Source of the DNA: Candidatus Thiodictyon syntrophicum
GTDB taxonomy: Bacteria; Pseudomonadota; Gammaproteobacteria; Chromatiales; Chromatiaceae
Assembly: GCF_002813775.1 (NCBI RefSeq)
Contig: NZ_CP020370.1
Span: 2,753,501 to 2,817,500 of the forward strand
DNA: 64,000 nucleotides
Direction of reading: 5' to 3'
Every line of letters starts with the position of its first letter. The stretch's first letter is position 1. A model generated the notes under the pieces. The model saw nothing but the letters and a program-made list of their open reading frames with translations. It searched no databases and was not told the origin of the DNA. Of this stretch, positions 36,340-44,286 are shown in pieces. The position numbers and the translations under genes are program-made.

Positions 36340-36592
36340 CCCGCACAACTGGAGGCCGACGCTTCAGCGGGCGGCCCTCCCGCTAAAGCGTCGACCTCCG
36401 GTGTCGCGGTCACGCCCGCCGCCTGGAGGACGGACGCTAGTACACCCGGATCGAAATGCTCGGACCTTAAGCAAAAGCGTCTACCCGTAGGGTGCGCCGC
36501 GCGCACCGGGGCGCCGGCCCAGGCTCGCGAGGTTTCGTTCAACCGCAGCCTTGGAAGGTGCGCACGGCGCACCCTACGCCAATGCTCGGGTG
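36340..36592. repeat. Two palindromic units after the hydrogenase operon
   Basis: GAGGCCGACGCTTCAGCGGG pairs with CCCGCTAAAGCGTCGACCTC (about 36352-36401), and GTAGGGTGCGCCGCGCGCAC pairs with GTGCGCACGGCGCACCCTAC (about 36487-36578). The first could terminate the operon. The 356-base stretch between 36254 and 36609 holds no gene. Confidence 0.65.
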
Positions 36593-36609
36593 ACTTGTGC
36601 CGCGTGGTA

Positions 36610-37908
36610 CTAGGCCTGGGCCTGCGGCTGCTGCGCGGCCACCAGGACCCGGGCCATGCCGGGGCCGAGCCAGAACTCGAAGGGGGTCGGCAGGTCGGCC
36701 ATGGGCCAGTCCGGGGAGAGGTCGCGCAGCGGTTGCGGGGACTGGATCAGGTGGTAGAGGTCATCGGCGTAGAAGCGCTGGCGGTTCCAGGGGTCCTTAT
36801 TGAGCACCAGCAGGGCCTGGCCGGGGCCGTTGATCTCGTGCTTGCGCAGGACCAGGATGGACGGGTCTGGATAGTCCAGCCGGTCGATGCGACCCTCGCC
36901 GGCGAAGGTGGGGGTCTGGTCCTTGATGGCGTTGACCTGACTGATGAAGCCGGTGATGTCGATATTGGGCTGCTCCCAGTCGTTGGGAACGGTGGTGACG
37001 ACGTCCAGGCGTTTGCGGAAGCCGTATTCGAAGCCCATGGGGATCATGACACCGCTGGCGAACATGGCGGTGAACAGATAGCGCTGGCGCAGGGCGTCGA
37101 CATTGCCCTCGAACTCATCGAACATGCGCCGTGTGTCATGGCTTTCCGGAAAACCGATGGAGGGGGCGATATGGCGGGTCGCCTCGTATTGCTCCAGCAG
37201 CCAGTTGCCGTGGAAGTCCCACCATTTGGCGCTGTTGAAGATGGCATCGAAGCCGGCCCCGGCGGTGTCGCGGGTCTGGGCCGGCGAGCAGCCCAGGGTC
37301 TCGGCGACGAAGACGGTGTCGGGGTGCTTCTGGCGGACGCGGACGATGAGCCGGTGCCAGATCTCGGCGGGGAGCTGATAGGCGGCGTCGCAGCGAAAGC
37401 CGCGAAAGCCGAGCCCGATCAGGTGCTCGACCATTTTCACATAATAGGCCAGGAGTCCGTCGGGCGAGTCCGGGTGGCGCAGGGCCTGCTGATGGTCGAA
37501 CTGGGCCAGGTCGCGCCAGACGACCTTGGTGCCGTTTTCTTCGATGCAGAAGGGGTGGGCGACGCGGCCGTGCTCGCGGGCGAACCAGTGCGGGTGGGTC
37601 TGCACCAGCGGGTTGTCCTCGGCGCAGTGGTTGATCACCAGGTCGATCATCAGGGACAGGCCCAGATCCCCGGCGGTCCTGGCCATGGCGCGGACCTGCG
37701 CGTCCGGGGTCAGGGGTGAGCCGGGGTTGTGCAGGGCCTTGTTGATGGCGAAATAGTCGGCGATGGAATAGAGGCTGCCCGAGCGCCCGAGCTTCTGAAT
37801 GGGGTTGACGAAGAGCCAGTCGAAGCCCATGGCCGCGGCGCGTTGCAGATGCGGCTCCCAGGTGTCGAAGGGCCCGGCGAGCAGGGGAAACAGGTTATAA
37901 ATCTTCAT
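36610..37908 (-). CDS. GH13 alpha-amylase-family enzyme
   Basis: A 432-residue (beta/alpha)8-barrel enzyme of glycoside hydrolase family 13. Conserved regions: I LMIDLVINHCAEDNP; II FRGFRCDAAYQLP with the nucleophile aspartate; III FVAETLGCS with the acid glutamate; IV FPESHDTRRMF. The domain order resembles the catalytic part of maltosyltransferase (GlgE)-type and related enzymes, but the N- and C-terminal domains of GlgE are absent. Substrate is therefore left open. It lies 200 bases downstream of glgA on the same strand with a D element between them, so it probably works on glycogen or maltosaccharides. Confidence 0.85.
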   Translation of the reverse strand: MKIYNLFPLLAGPFDTWEPHLQRAAAMGFDWLFVNPIQKLGRSGSLYSIADYFAINKALHNPGSPLTPDAQVRAMARTAGDLGLSLMIDLVINHCAEDNPLVQTHPHWFAREHGRVAHPFCIEENGTKVVWRDLAQFDHQQALRHPDSPDGLLAYYVKMVEHLIGLGFRGFRCDAAYQLPAEIWHRLIVRVRQKHPDTVFVAETLGCSPAQTRDTAGAGFDAIFNSAKWWDFHGNWLLEQYEATRHIAPSIGFPESHDTRRMFDEFEGNVDALRQRYLFTAMFASGVMIPMGFEYGFRKRLDVVTTVPNDWEQPNIDITGFISQVNAIKDQTPTFAGEGRIDRLDYPDPSILVLRKHEINGPGQALLVLNKDPWNRQRFYADDLYHLIQSPQPLRDLSPDWPMADLPTPFEFWLGPGMARVLVAAQQPQAQA

Positions 37909-37972
37909 ACTTGTCCTCGTCGTTGATGTTCTTTCTTCTGACGGCGGTGCCGGCTGTCTGGTCAGTCGCGGT

Positions 37973-38081
37973 CGTTGTCGTTGTCGTAATCGTTGTCGTA
38001 ATCGAGGTTATCGTCCGCCCTGGATTGTCTCGCGCCCGAAGTTGTATCGCTTTTCCGATTACGACAACGACAACGACAACG
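37973..38081. repeat. D-family element, copy 4
   Basis: CGTTGTCGTTGTCGTAATCG, then ATCGAGGTTATCG, a core (CCCTGGATTGTCTCGCGCCC) and GATTACGACAACGACAACGA. It faces the opposite way to the 11390 and 25152 copies and fills the glgA-GH13 gap. Confidence 0.85.
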
Positions 38082-38108
38082 ATTGTGTTTGAGTGCTTGA
38101 CGCGTTAC

Positions 38109-40244
38109 TCAGCGTTCGCGGATGAAATCATAGATGTTGAGATAATCCTGCCCCGGCTGGTTCCAGGAATAGTCGGCGCGCATGCCGTTCTTCATCAGTT
38201 CGCGGAAGTCCGCCGGGAACTCGAAATAGCAGTCGATGGCGCGCCCCAGGGCGGACTCCAGTCCGGGACCGTCGTAGTGGTCGAAGCGGTAGCCGTTGCG
38301 CTGGTCCAGCGGGCGGTCGGAGTGGTCCTTGTCGAAGACGGTGTCGGCCAGACCGCCGACGGTACGTACCACCGGTACCGTGCCGTAGCGGAGCGCGATC
38401 AGTTGGGTCAGACCGCAGGGCTCGAACTCGCTCGGCACCAGCATGAGGTCCGCACCGGCATAGATGAGGTGGGCCAGGTCCTCGTCGAAGCCGATCTCCA
38501 GGTGGCAGTCGGGGCTGTCGTTGAGCATGCGCTTCAGGCCCCAGAAGTCGTCGTTGATGGCCTTGTCCGGACTTGAGCCGAGCAGGACGAATTGGCCGCC
38601 GCGCTCCAGCGTGTAGAAGATAGCATGACGCACCAGCCCCAGGCCCTTCTGCGGGTCCAGGCGGCCGATGAAGGCGACGATCGGCTTGTCGTTGTCGGCC
38701 AGCATCAGCCGGTGGCGCAGGGCACGTTTGTTCTCGTACTTGCCGTCGAGATGGTCGACGCTGTAGCGCACGGGGATGTCAGCGTCGACCTCCGGGTTCC
38801 AGACATCGTAGTCGATGCCGTTCAGGATGCCGCCATATTTCATGTGATGCACATGCAGGGTCGGCTCCAGGCCGAAGCCCTGGCCCTGGTCCTTGGTCTC
38901 GAAGGCATAGCGGGGTGAGACGGTGGTGACGAAGTTGGAATAGACGATGCCGGCCTTGAGCAGATTGAGCGCGCCCTTGTGATGGTTGTCGCCCATGCGC
39001 AGCCAATCGAAGAAGCGCTCCGGTGGGGTCAGCCCGGTGGCGCGCAGCAGTTCCAGCCCGGTGAGGCCCTGATGCATGAAATTGTGGATGGTCAGGCAGG
39101 CGCGCGGGTGGGTCATGCCGAGCTGTTGGTAAAACTCGTAGAGAAAGACCGGTACCAGCGCGGTCTGCCAGTCGTGGCAGTGAATGATGTCCGGGTTCTT
39201 GCCGGCCTTCCACAGAAACTCGATCGCGGCGCGGGAGAAAAAGGCGAAGCGCAGCACGTCGTCGCGGAAGCCGTAGATGGTGCCGCGGTTGAAGAAGTTG
39301 TCCTGGGAGTGCGGCTCGATGAAGAAGCACTTGCGGCCATGCACGAAGCCGAAGAAGACGGTGCAGTGCACGGCCCCCGCGTGCCAGGGCACCCACAGGT
39401 CGCGATAGACCTCGTGCAGCTCGAAGATGTGGTCGTAGCGCAGGTTGGCGTACTTGGGCAGGATGATCTCGACATGGTTGCCGCGGATGGCTTGCTCGCG
39501 GCTGATGCCGAAGACCACGTCCGCCAGGCCGCCGACCTTCGCCACCGGGGCCATTTCCGGTGTGATGTGGACGATGAATAGGCTCTGGCGATGGTGTTGC
39601 GGGGCCGGCGCTGGTGCGTGCGCCGACTCGGGTGCCGGATGGTAGCCGGAGTCCGGGTGCTCCTCGGGAGCTGGGGGCGCGGCCGCCGCGGGTTGCGCCG
39701 CCGTCTCGGGCTCGGGCTCGGGGTCCCGGGCCCTGTCCACGGCGGCGTCCGGCGCCGCGGTGGGCGTCGGTGCCGCGGCGGCAGGGGGATTGGCCGGCTC
39801 GGGTAGCGTTGCCGACGCGGGCTCGGGGTCCAGGGCCCTGGCCACCGCGGCGTCCGACACCGCCGCGGTGGGCGTCGGTGCCGGTGCCGCGGTGGGTGTC
39901 GCGGGCGCGGCGGGTGCGGGCCTGGCCGGCGCGTCTTGCGGGGCGGGCTGGTCGGCCGGCAAGACGACGCGGGTCGCGGCGACGGGCGCGTCAATTGCGG
40001 CGGGGGCCGCGCCGACGGGCGCTGCCGCCGCCGGCTGGGCCGCGCCCGCCGCTGAGGCGTCCGCGGCGGGCGGCGTCCCGGGTGCACTGTCCGGCAGCGG
40101 GCCGCCGGGTGACGCCGCGGCCTTCGTGGCCGGGGGCGGCGCGGCTGCGGCGACGGCCGCATCAGTGGTTGGGCCGCCTTGGGGGCTGATCTGGGACGGG
40201 GCCGGCGTGGCGGTCTTTTTGGACTTGGTCGGGCTTTTTGCCAT
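38109..40244 (-). CDS. glgA: Glycogen synthase with a long Ala/Pro-rich N-terminal extension
   Basis: A 711-residue protein. The GT5 glycogen synthase part starts near residue 220 (SLFIVHITPEMAPVAKVGGLADVV, with the KxGGL ADP-glucose motif) and continues with HCHDWQTALVP, ILNGIDYDVWNPE, VAFIGRLDPQKGL and the C-terminal VPSEFEPCGLTQLIALRYGTVPVV..TGGL-like VRTVGGLADTV. It transfers glucose from ADP-glucose to glycogen. The first ~215 residues are low complexity (alanine, proline, with lysines at the very start) and absent from ordinary GlgA of ~480 residues. The start at 40244 is the only good one before the extension. The extension might tether the enzyme or be a disordered linker. Confidence 0.93.
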   Translation of the reverse strand: MAKSPTKSKKTATPAPSQISPQGGPTTDAAVAAAAPPPATKAAASPGGPLPDSAPGTPPAADASAAGAAQPAAAAPVGAAPAAIDAPVAATRVVLPADQPAPQDAPARPAPAAPATPTAAPAPTPTAAVSDAAVARALDPEPASATLPEPANPPAAAAPTPTAAPDAAVDRARDPEPEPETAAQPAAAAPPAPEEHPDSGYHPAPESAHAPAPAPQHHRQSLFIVHITPEMAPVAKVGGLADVVFGISREQAIRGNHVEIILPKYANLRYDHIFELHEVYRDLWVPWHAGAVHCTVFFGFVHGRKCFFIEPHSQDNFFNRGTIYGFRDDVLRFAFFSRAAIEFLWKAGKNPDIIHCHDWQTALVPVFLYEFYQQLGMTHPRACLTIHNFMHQGLTGLELLRATGLTPPERFFDWLRMGDNHHKGALNLLKAGIVYSNFVTTVSPRYAFETKDQGQGFGLEPTLHVHHMKYGGILNGIDYDVWNPEVDADIPVRYSVDHLDGKYENKRALRHRLMLADNDKPIVAFIGRLDPQKGLGLVRHAIFYTLERGGQFVLLGSSPDKAINDDFWGLKRMLNDSPDCHLEIGFDEDLAHLIYAGADLMLVPSEFEPCGLTQLIALRYGTVPVVRTVGGLADTVFDKDHSDRPLDQRNGYRFDHYDGPGLESALGRAIDCYFEFPADFRELMKNGMRADYSWNQPGQDYLNIYDFIRER

Positions 40245-40523
40245 TGCTTGTCACCTGCAAGGTCTGTGCGTCGCGATTGCCGGAGTCTGGCCGCTGCGCT
40301 CTAAGTAGGGCACGGTAACGCGCAAGCGGCCCCGGCGTGAAGCCCTGGGTTGTGATTGGGCAAAAAAAAAGCGTTGCCCCCGGGGGCGGACCGCGGCGGG
40401 GTCCGGCCGCGTTCGGCCGCGCCTGACCCCGGGCGCTCGGGTGTCCTTGGCGTTAATACGTTAGAGTATCCTGTTATCCCCCTTGGTTGCCATTTGATCG
40501 AGTGACCGAACGATGTCCGACCG

Positions 40524-40619
40524 ATCAACGACAGCCTGGGCCACGCCGCCGGCGACGCGCTGCTCCAGGTGGCGGCCGAGCGCCTGCTCCAGTGCGCGCG
40601 CGCCTCCGACACGAATGCG
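40524..40619 (+). pseudogene. Fragment of a GGDEF domain
   Basis: A ~31-codon stretch reads INDSLGHAAGDALLQVAAER then LLQCARASDT, the conserved region before the GGDEF motif of diguanylate cyclases. There is no start, no GGDEF motif and no continuation, so it is a relic. The surrounding 40245-40672 otherwise contains only an A/C-run hairpin and no gene. Confidence 0.65.
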
Positions 40620-40672
40620 ATAAGAGCGATCCTTGGAGAGGTGGGGGCCGGCGCGGCGTCTGTTAGTCCAAG

Positions 40673-40803
40673 AAGAGTATTTGGCCGCAAATAAGCGCAA
40701 ATAAATCATCTGGTTAGTACCATCGCGGGGGTCACCCGGACAGTAAACAAGCAGTAAACGCCAAGTCTCTGATTATTTGCGTTAATTTGCGTTCATTTGC
40801 GGC
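40673..40803. repeat. A-family element, uninterrupted copy
   Basis: AAGAGTATTTGGCCGCAAAT.. at the left and TTTGCGTTAATTTGCGTTCATTTGCGG-type direct repeats at the right. It gives the empty-site reference for the interrupted copy at 10162-10521 (GGTTAGTACCATCGCGGGGG here). Confidence 0.8.
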
Positions 40804-40852
40804 TAAACTGCTTTTTTCTGGGGTCAAAGGACGTCGCAACGGGACGCGGCAC

Positions 40853-41245
40853 TCAGACCTGCTGCCGCCGCAGCCACTCCAGGGCCGCCTCTTCGCCGTT
40901 GAGGCGCCGGCCGTCCTGCATCCAGATCTCGCGCTTGAAGTTCTCGATCTGGCACACCTGCTCCACGATGCGGTGTTTGCGCGGGTCCTGCCCGGCGAAG
41001 CGCACCCCGACCTCGAAGCCGTCCGGGGTCGGCTCGCACCAGGCGACGACGCCGGCGGTCTCGAACACCGGCTGCGCCACCGGGATCGTGATATGGATGG
41101 TCGCGCCGATGTCGAGCGCCATCAGGGAGCGGAAGCACAGGCCGCCGCGGCTGATGTTGCGCAGGTATTCGCGCCCGGGCGGGACCACCTCGCTCAGTTG
41201 CACATCGACGGGGCAATCGGTGGGGTGCCGGATGTATCTGCGCAT
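40853..41245 (-). CDS. PilZ-domain protein
   Basis: A 130-residue single-domain protein of the c-di-GMP-binding PilZ family. The arginine-containing N-terminal switch is RRYIRHPTDCPVDV and the second binding motif NISRGGLCFRS stands in for (D/N)xSxxG. Later strands are VAWCEPTPDGFEVGVRFAG. Length is usual for stand-alone PilZ proteins. It is a monocistronic gene with no clear target nearby; the GGDEF relic just upstream suggests a once larger c-di-GMP locus. Confidence 0.85.
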   Translation of the reverse strand: MRRYIRHPTDCPVDVQLSEVVPPGREYLRNISRGGLCFRSLMALDIGATIHITIPVAQPVFETAGVVAWCEPTPDGFEVGVRFAGQDPRKHRIVEQVCQIENFKREIWMQDGRRLNGEEAALEWLRRQQV

Positions 41246-41481
41246 GGTTACTTAAGCGGCGGGCCTGGGTCGTCTGGGGCGGCGGCGTGAGGCCCCGATG
41301 ATCCGCGATCCGCGGCCGGCGGGCAAACCGAATTCGATTTTCTCCGTGTCTTTGTGTCTTTGTGAGAGGATTAATGCGGCATGGGTAATGGCATGGCTCC
41401 AGGGGGTACGGTGTGGTGTGGGTCTATCTCGTCGTGGCGGCGGTGTTCGAGCGGGGTTGGCCGGTCGGGCTAGCGTGACGC

Positions 41482-44148
41482 ATGGCGACCGTCGTCATCG
41501 CCGAGAAGCCGAGTGTGGCCCGGGACATCGCCCGGGTCCTGGGGGCCAACCGCAAGGGCCAGGGGTACCTGGAGGGCAACGGCTGGTGCGTCACCTGGGC
41601 GCTCGGGCACCTGGTCCACCTGGCGGAGCCAGACGACTATGGCCCGCCGTGGAAAGGGCGCTGGAGCGCCGCCCAACTGCCCATGCTGCCCGAGCACTGG
41701 CGGCTCACGCTCGACCCCAAGACCGCCGACCAGTTTCAGGTCGTCAAGGGCCTCATCAATGACCCGGCCCACGCGCGCCTGGTCTGCGCCACGGACGCCG
41801 GGCGCGAGGGGGAGCACATCTTCCGGCTCATCTATGAGCAGGCGCGTTGCCGCAAGCCCTTCGACCGGCTCTGGGTGTCGAGCCTCACCGACGAGGCGCT
41901 GCGGGCCGCCTTCCGGGCGCTCAAGCCCGGCAGTGCCTTCGACGACCTGGCCCGCGCGGCGCGCGCCCGCGCCCAGGCCGACTGGCTGATCGGCATGAAC
42001 CTGACCCGCGCCTACACGGTCCACAACCGGGTCCTGTGCACCATCGGCCGCGTCCAGACCCCGACGCTGGCGATGATCTGTGCCCGGGATGCGGCGATCG
42101 CCGGTTTCACCAAGACCCTCTTCTATGAACTCATCGCCCACCTGGCGGAGGGCTTTCTCGCCCGCTACAGCCTGGAGGGGGAGACGCGGATCGGTACCAA
42201 GGAGGCGGCGGAGCTTCTGCATCGTGACATCGCGGCGGCCATCGAACCCCACCGGACGGGCACGGTGCGGGAGTTGGACATCCAGATTCAGCACAACCGC
42301 CCGCCGCCGCTCTACGACCTGACCACCCTGCAGCGCGACGCCAATCGCCGCTTCGGGCTGACCGCCGCCGCGGTCCTGGAACTGGCGCAGGCGCTCTACG
42401 AGACCCACAAGCTGATCAGCTATCCCCGCACCGAGAGCCGTCACATCGGCGAGGACCTTGTGGAGCAACTCCCCGGCATCCTCAAGGGCCTGGACCACCC
42501 CCAGGCCCCGGTTGCCCTGGCCCGGCTCGCGGCCGGGCACCGCCTGGGCCGCGCCTATGTGGACCAGACCAAGCTCACCGACCACCACGCCATACTGCCG
42601 ACCGGGCGGTCGGTCCCCGCGGGCCTGAGCGGGCCGCTGCGGCTGGTCTATGACCTGGTGCAGACCCGCTTCGTCTGTGTCTTCCTGCCCGATCAGGTGG
42701 TGGAGGAGACCCGCGTGCTGCTCGCCATCGGCGGTGCGGATTTCGTCGCCCGGGGGGCGCGGGTGATGGACCCGGGGTGGACCATCGCCGAGGGTGGCGG
42801 TACTGCCGCGCGCGCCAAGGCGGCCGGCGCGGCGCCCCGGGCGGCGGCGGGGCCGGGGGGCGAACCGGCCGCCGCGGCCGATCCGCCGGAGGCCGCCGAG
42901 GAGCAGGTCCTGCCGCCGCTCAAGGTCGGCCAGGACGTCCATGTCGAGCGCCTGGAGGTGCGCGAGCGCGAGACCAGCCCGCCGCGCCCCTTCACGGACG
43001 CGACCCTGCTCGGCGCCATGAAGAACGCCGGGCGCAGCATCGAGGACCGGGACCTGGCGCGGGCCATGCAGGCGAGCGGTCTCGGCACCCCGGCGACCCG
43101 CGCCGAGACCATCGAAAAGCTGATCCGCACCGGCTACGTGGAGCGTCAACGCAAGCAGTTGCGGGCGACGCAGAAGGGGCGGGTGCTGATCGAGCGGGTG
43201 GCCGCACCGCTGAAAAGCCCCGAACTGACCGCCGCCTGGGAGCAGCAACTGCGCGAGGTGGAGGAGGGCGCCCGCCCGGTAGCCGAGTTCAACCAGGCGA
43301 TCGTCGACCTGGTGCGCGACCTGATCCCGCAGGTCTGGCAGGGGCCGGCCTTCTCCGCGGAGCAGGTCGAGCAGGCGCGGGCCGCCCAGGGGACCCGGCC
43401 GGGCGCCGCCCGCGGCGCCCGCAAGGGTGCCATACCGCGTCCCGCCGGGCTCGGCACCTGTCCCGGGTGCGGCCAGGGCGAGCTGATGGAGACCGCCCGC
43501 GCCTTCGGGTGCAGCCGCTATCGCGAGGGCTGCGCCTTCGCCGTCTGGAAGACGGTGGCGGGGGTCAAATTGACCAAGGCCCAGGTACGGGAACTGCTGG
43601 CCAAGGGCCGGATCGGTCCCCTCGAAGGCTTCCAGTCCAAGGCCGGCAAGCCCTTCAAGGCCGCGCTGAAGCTGGGCGCCGACGGGCGGGTGGCGTTCGA
43701 CTTCGGCCCGACGCCGGACCCGGCGGCGCCGCCGCGCCCGGGGAGCGATCCCGCCCCCTTGCCCCCGGCCCCCGCGGTCCACCCCGAATCCGCCCCGGCG
43801 GCGCCGGCCCCGGCCCCGGCCGCGCGCGGACCCGCGGGGCTGACCTGTCCCAAGTGTGGCCAAGGGCGGATCATCCAGGGACATCGCGGTTTCGGCTGCA
43901 ATCGCTATCGTGACGGCTGCGACTTCGCGGTGCTGCGGGAGGTCGGCGGCAAGGTGCTGACGGATCTTCAGATCGCGGGCTTGATCCGGGATGGGCGCAC
44001 GCGGTTGATCAAGGGGTTCACTGACGAGCAGGGTAGCCGGTTCGATGTTCGTTTGGAATTGGACAGCGGATTCAAGGTGCGAGCGCGGCGGGAACCGGCG
44101 GCCGAAGAACACGGATTGCCAGCAAATGAAGGCAAGCATGCAGCGTAG
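41482..44148 (+). CDS. topB: DNA topoisomerase III
   Basis: An 888-residue type IA topoisomerase that decatenates and relaxes DNA through a 5'-phosphotyrosine link. The TOPRIM domain starts at the N-terminus (VVIAEKPSVARDIARVLG, then CATDAGREGEHIFRLIY). The catalytic tyrosine is Y314 in LISYPRTESRHIGEDL. A loop rich in Ala/Gly/Pro interrupts residues ~430-475. The C-terminus has two zinc-ribbon/TopoC repeats (CPGCGQGELMETARAFGCSRYREGCAFAVW.., CPKCGQGRIIQGHRGFGCNRYRDGCDFAVL), an accessory nucleic-acid-binding region beyond the ~650-residue E. coli length. Downstream 44169-44199 has a GTCGCGGCCTGGGGGCCGCT half-REP. Confidence 0.93.
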   Translation: MATVVIAEKPSVARDIARVLGANRKGQGYLEGNGWCVTWALGHLVHLAEPDDYGPPWKGRWSAAQLPMLPEHWRLTLDPKTADQFQVVKGLINDPAHARLVCATDAGREGEHIFRLIYEQARCRKPFDRLWVSSLTDEALRAAFRALKPGSAFDDLARAARARAQADWLIGMNLTRAYTVHNRVLCTIGRVQTPTLAMICARDAAIAGFTKTLFYELIAHLAEGFLARYSLEGETRIGTKEAAELLHRDIAAAIEPHRTGTVRELDIQIQHNRPPPLYDLTTLQRDANRRFGLTAAAVLELAQALYETHKLISYPRTESRHIGEDLVEQLPGILKGLDHPQAPVALARLAAGHRLGRAYVDQTKLTDHHAILPTGRSVPAGLSGPLRLVYDLVQTRFVCVFLPDQVVEETRVLLAIGGADFVARGARVMDPGWTIAEGGGTAARAKAAGAAPRAAAGPGGEPAAAADPPEAAEEQVLPPLKVGQDVHVERLEVRERETSPPRPFTDATLLGAMKNAGRSIEDRDLARAMQASGLGTPATRAETIEKLIRTGYVERQRKQLRATQKGRVLIERVAAPLKSPELTAAWEQQLREVEEGARPVAEFNQAIVDLVRDLIPQVWQGPAFSAEQVEQARAAQGTRPGAARGARKGAIPRPAGLGTCPGCGQGELMETARAFGCSRYREGCAFAVWKTVAGVKLTKAQVRELLAKGRIGPLEGFQSKAGKPFKAALKLGADGRVAFDFGPTPDPAAPPRPGSDPAPLPPAPAVHPESAPAAPAPAPAARGPAGLTCPKCGQGRIIQGHRGFGCNRYRDGCDFAVLREVGGKVLTDLQIAGLIRDGRTRLIKGFTDEQGSRFDVRLELDSGFKVRARREPAAEEHGLPANEGKHAA

Positions 44149-44286
44149 TGTCGGCCCGGCCCCTGCGGCAACCCGTCGCGGCCTGGGGGCCGCTCCTACG
44201 CAATCCTCCGGCCCCAGTGCGACCCGTATCGCGCCAACGGACCATGGATTACACTGCCGCCACGCCGGTTGACCAGGACCCGCCCG

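Noticed and set aside
40301-40709. Small minus-strand frames in the glgA-PilZ spacer
   Set aside because: They overlap the GGDEF relic on the other strand and an A-family element, and show no protein-like conservation.
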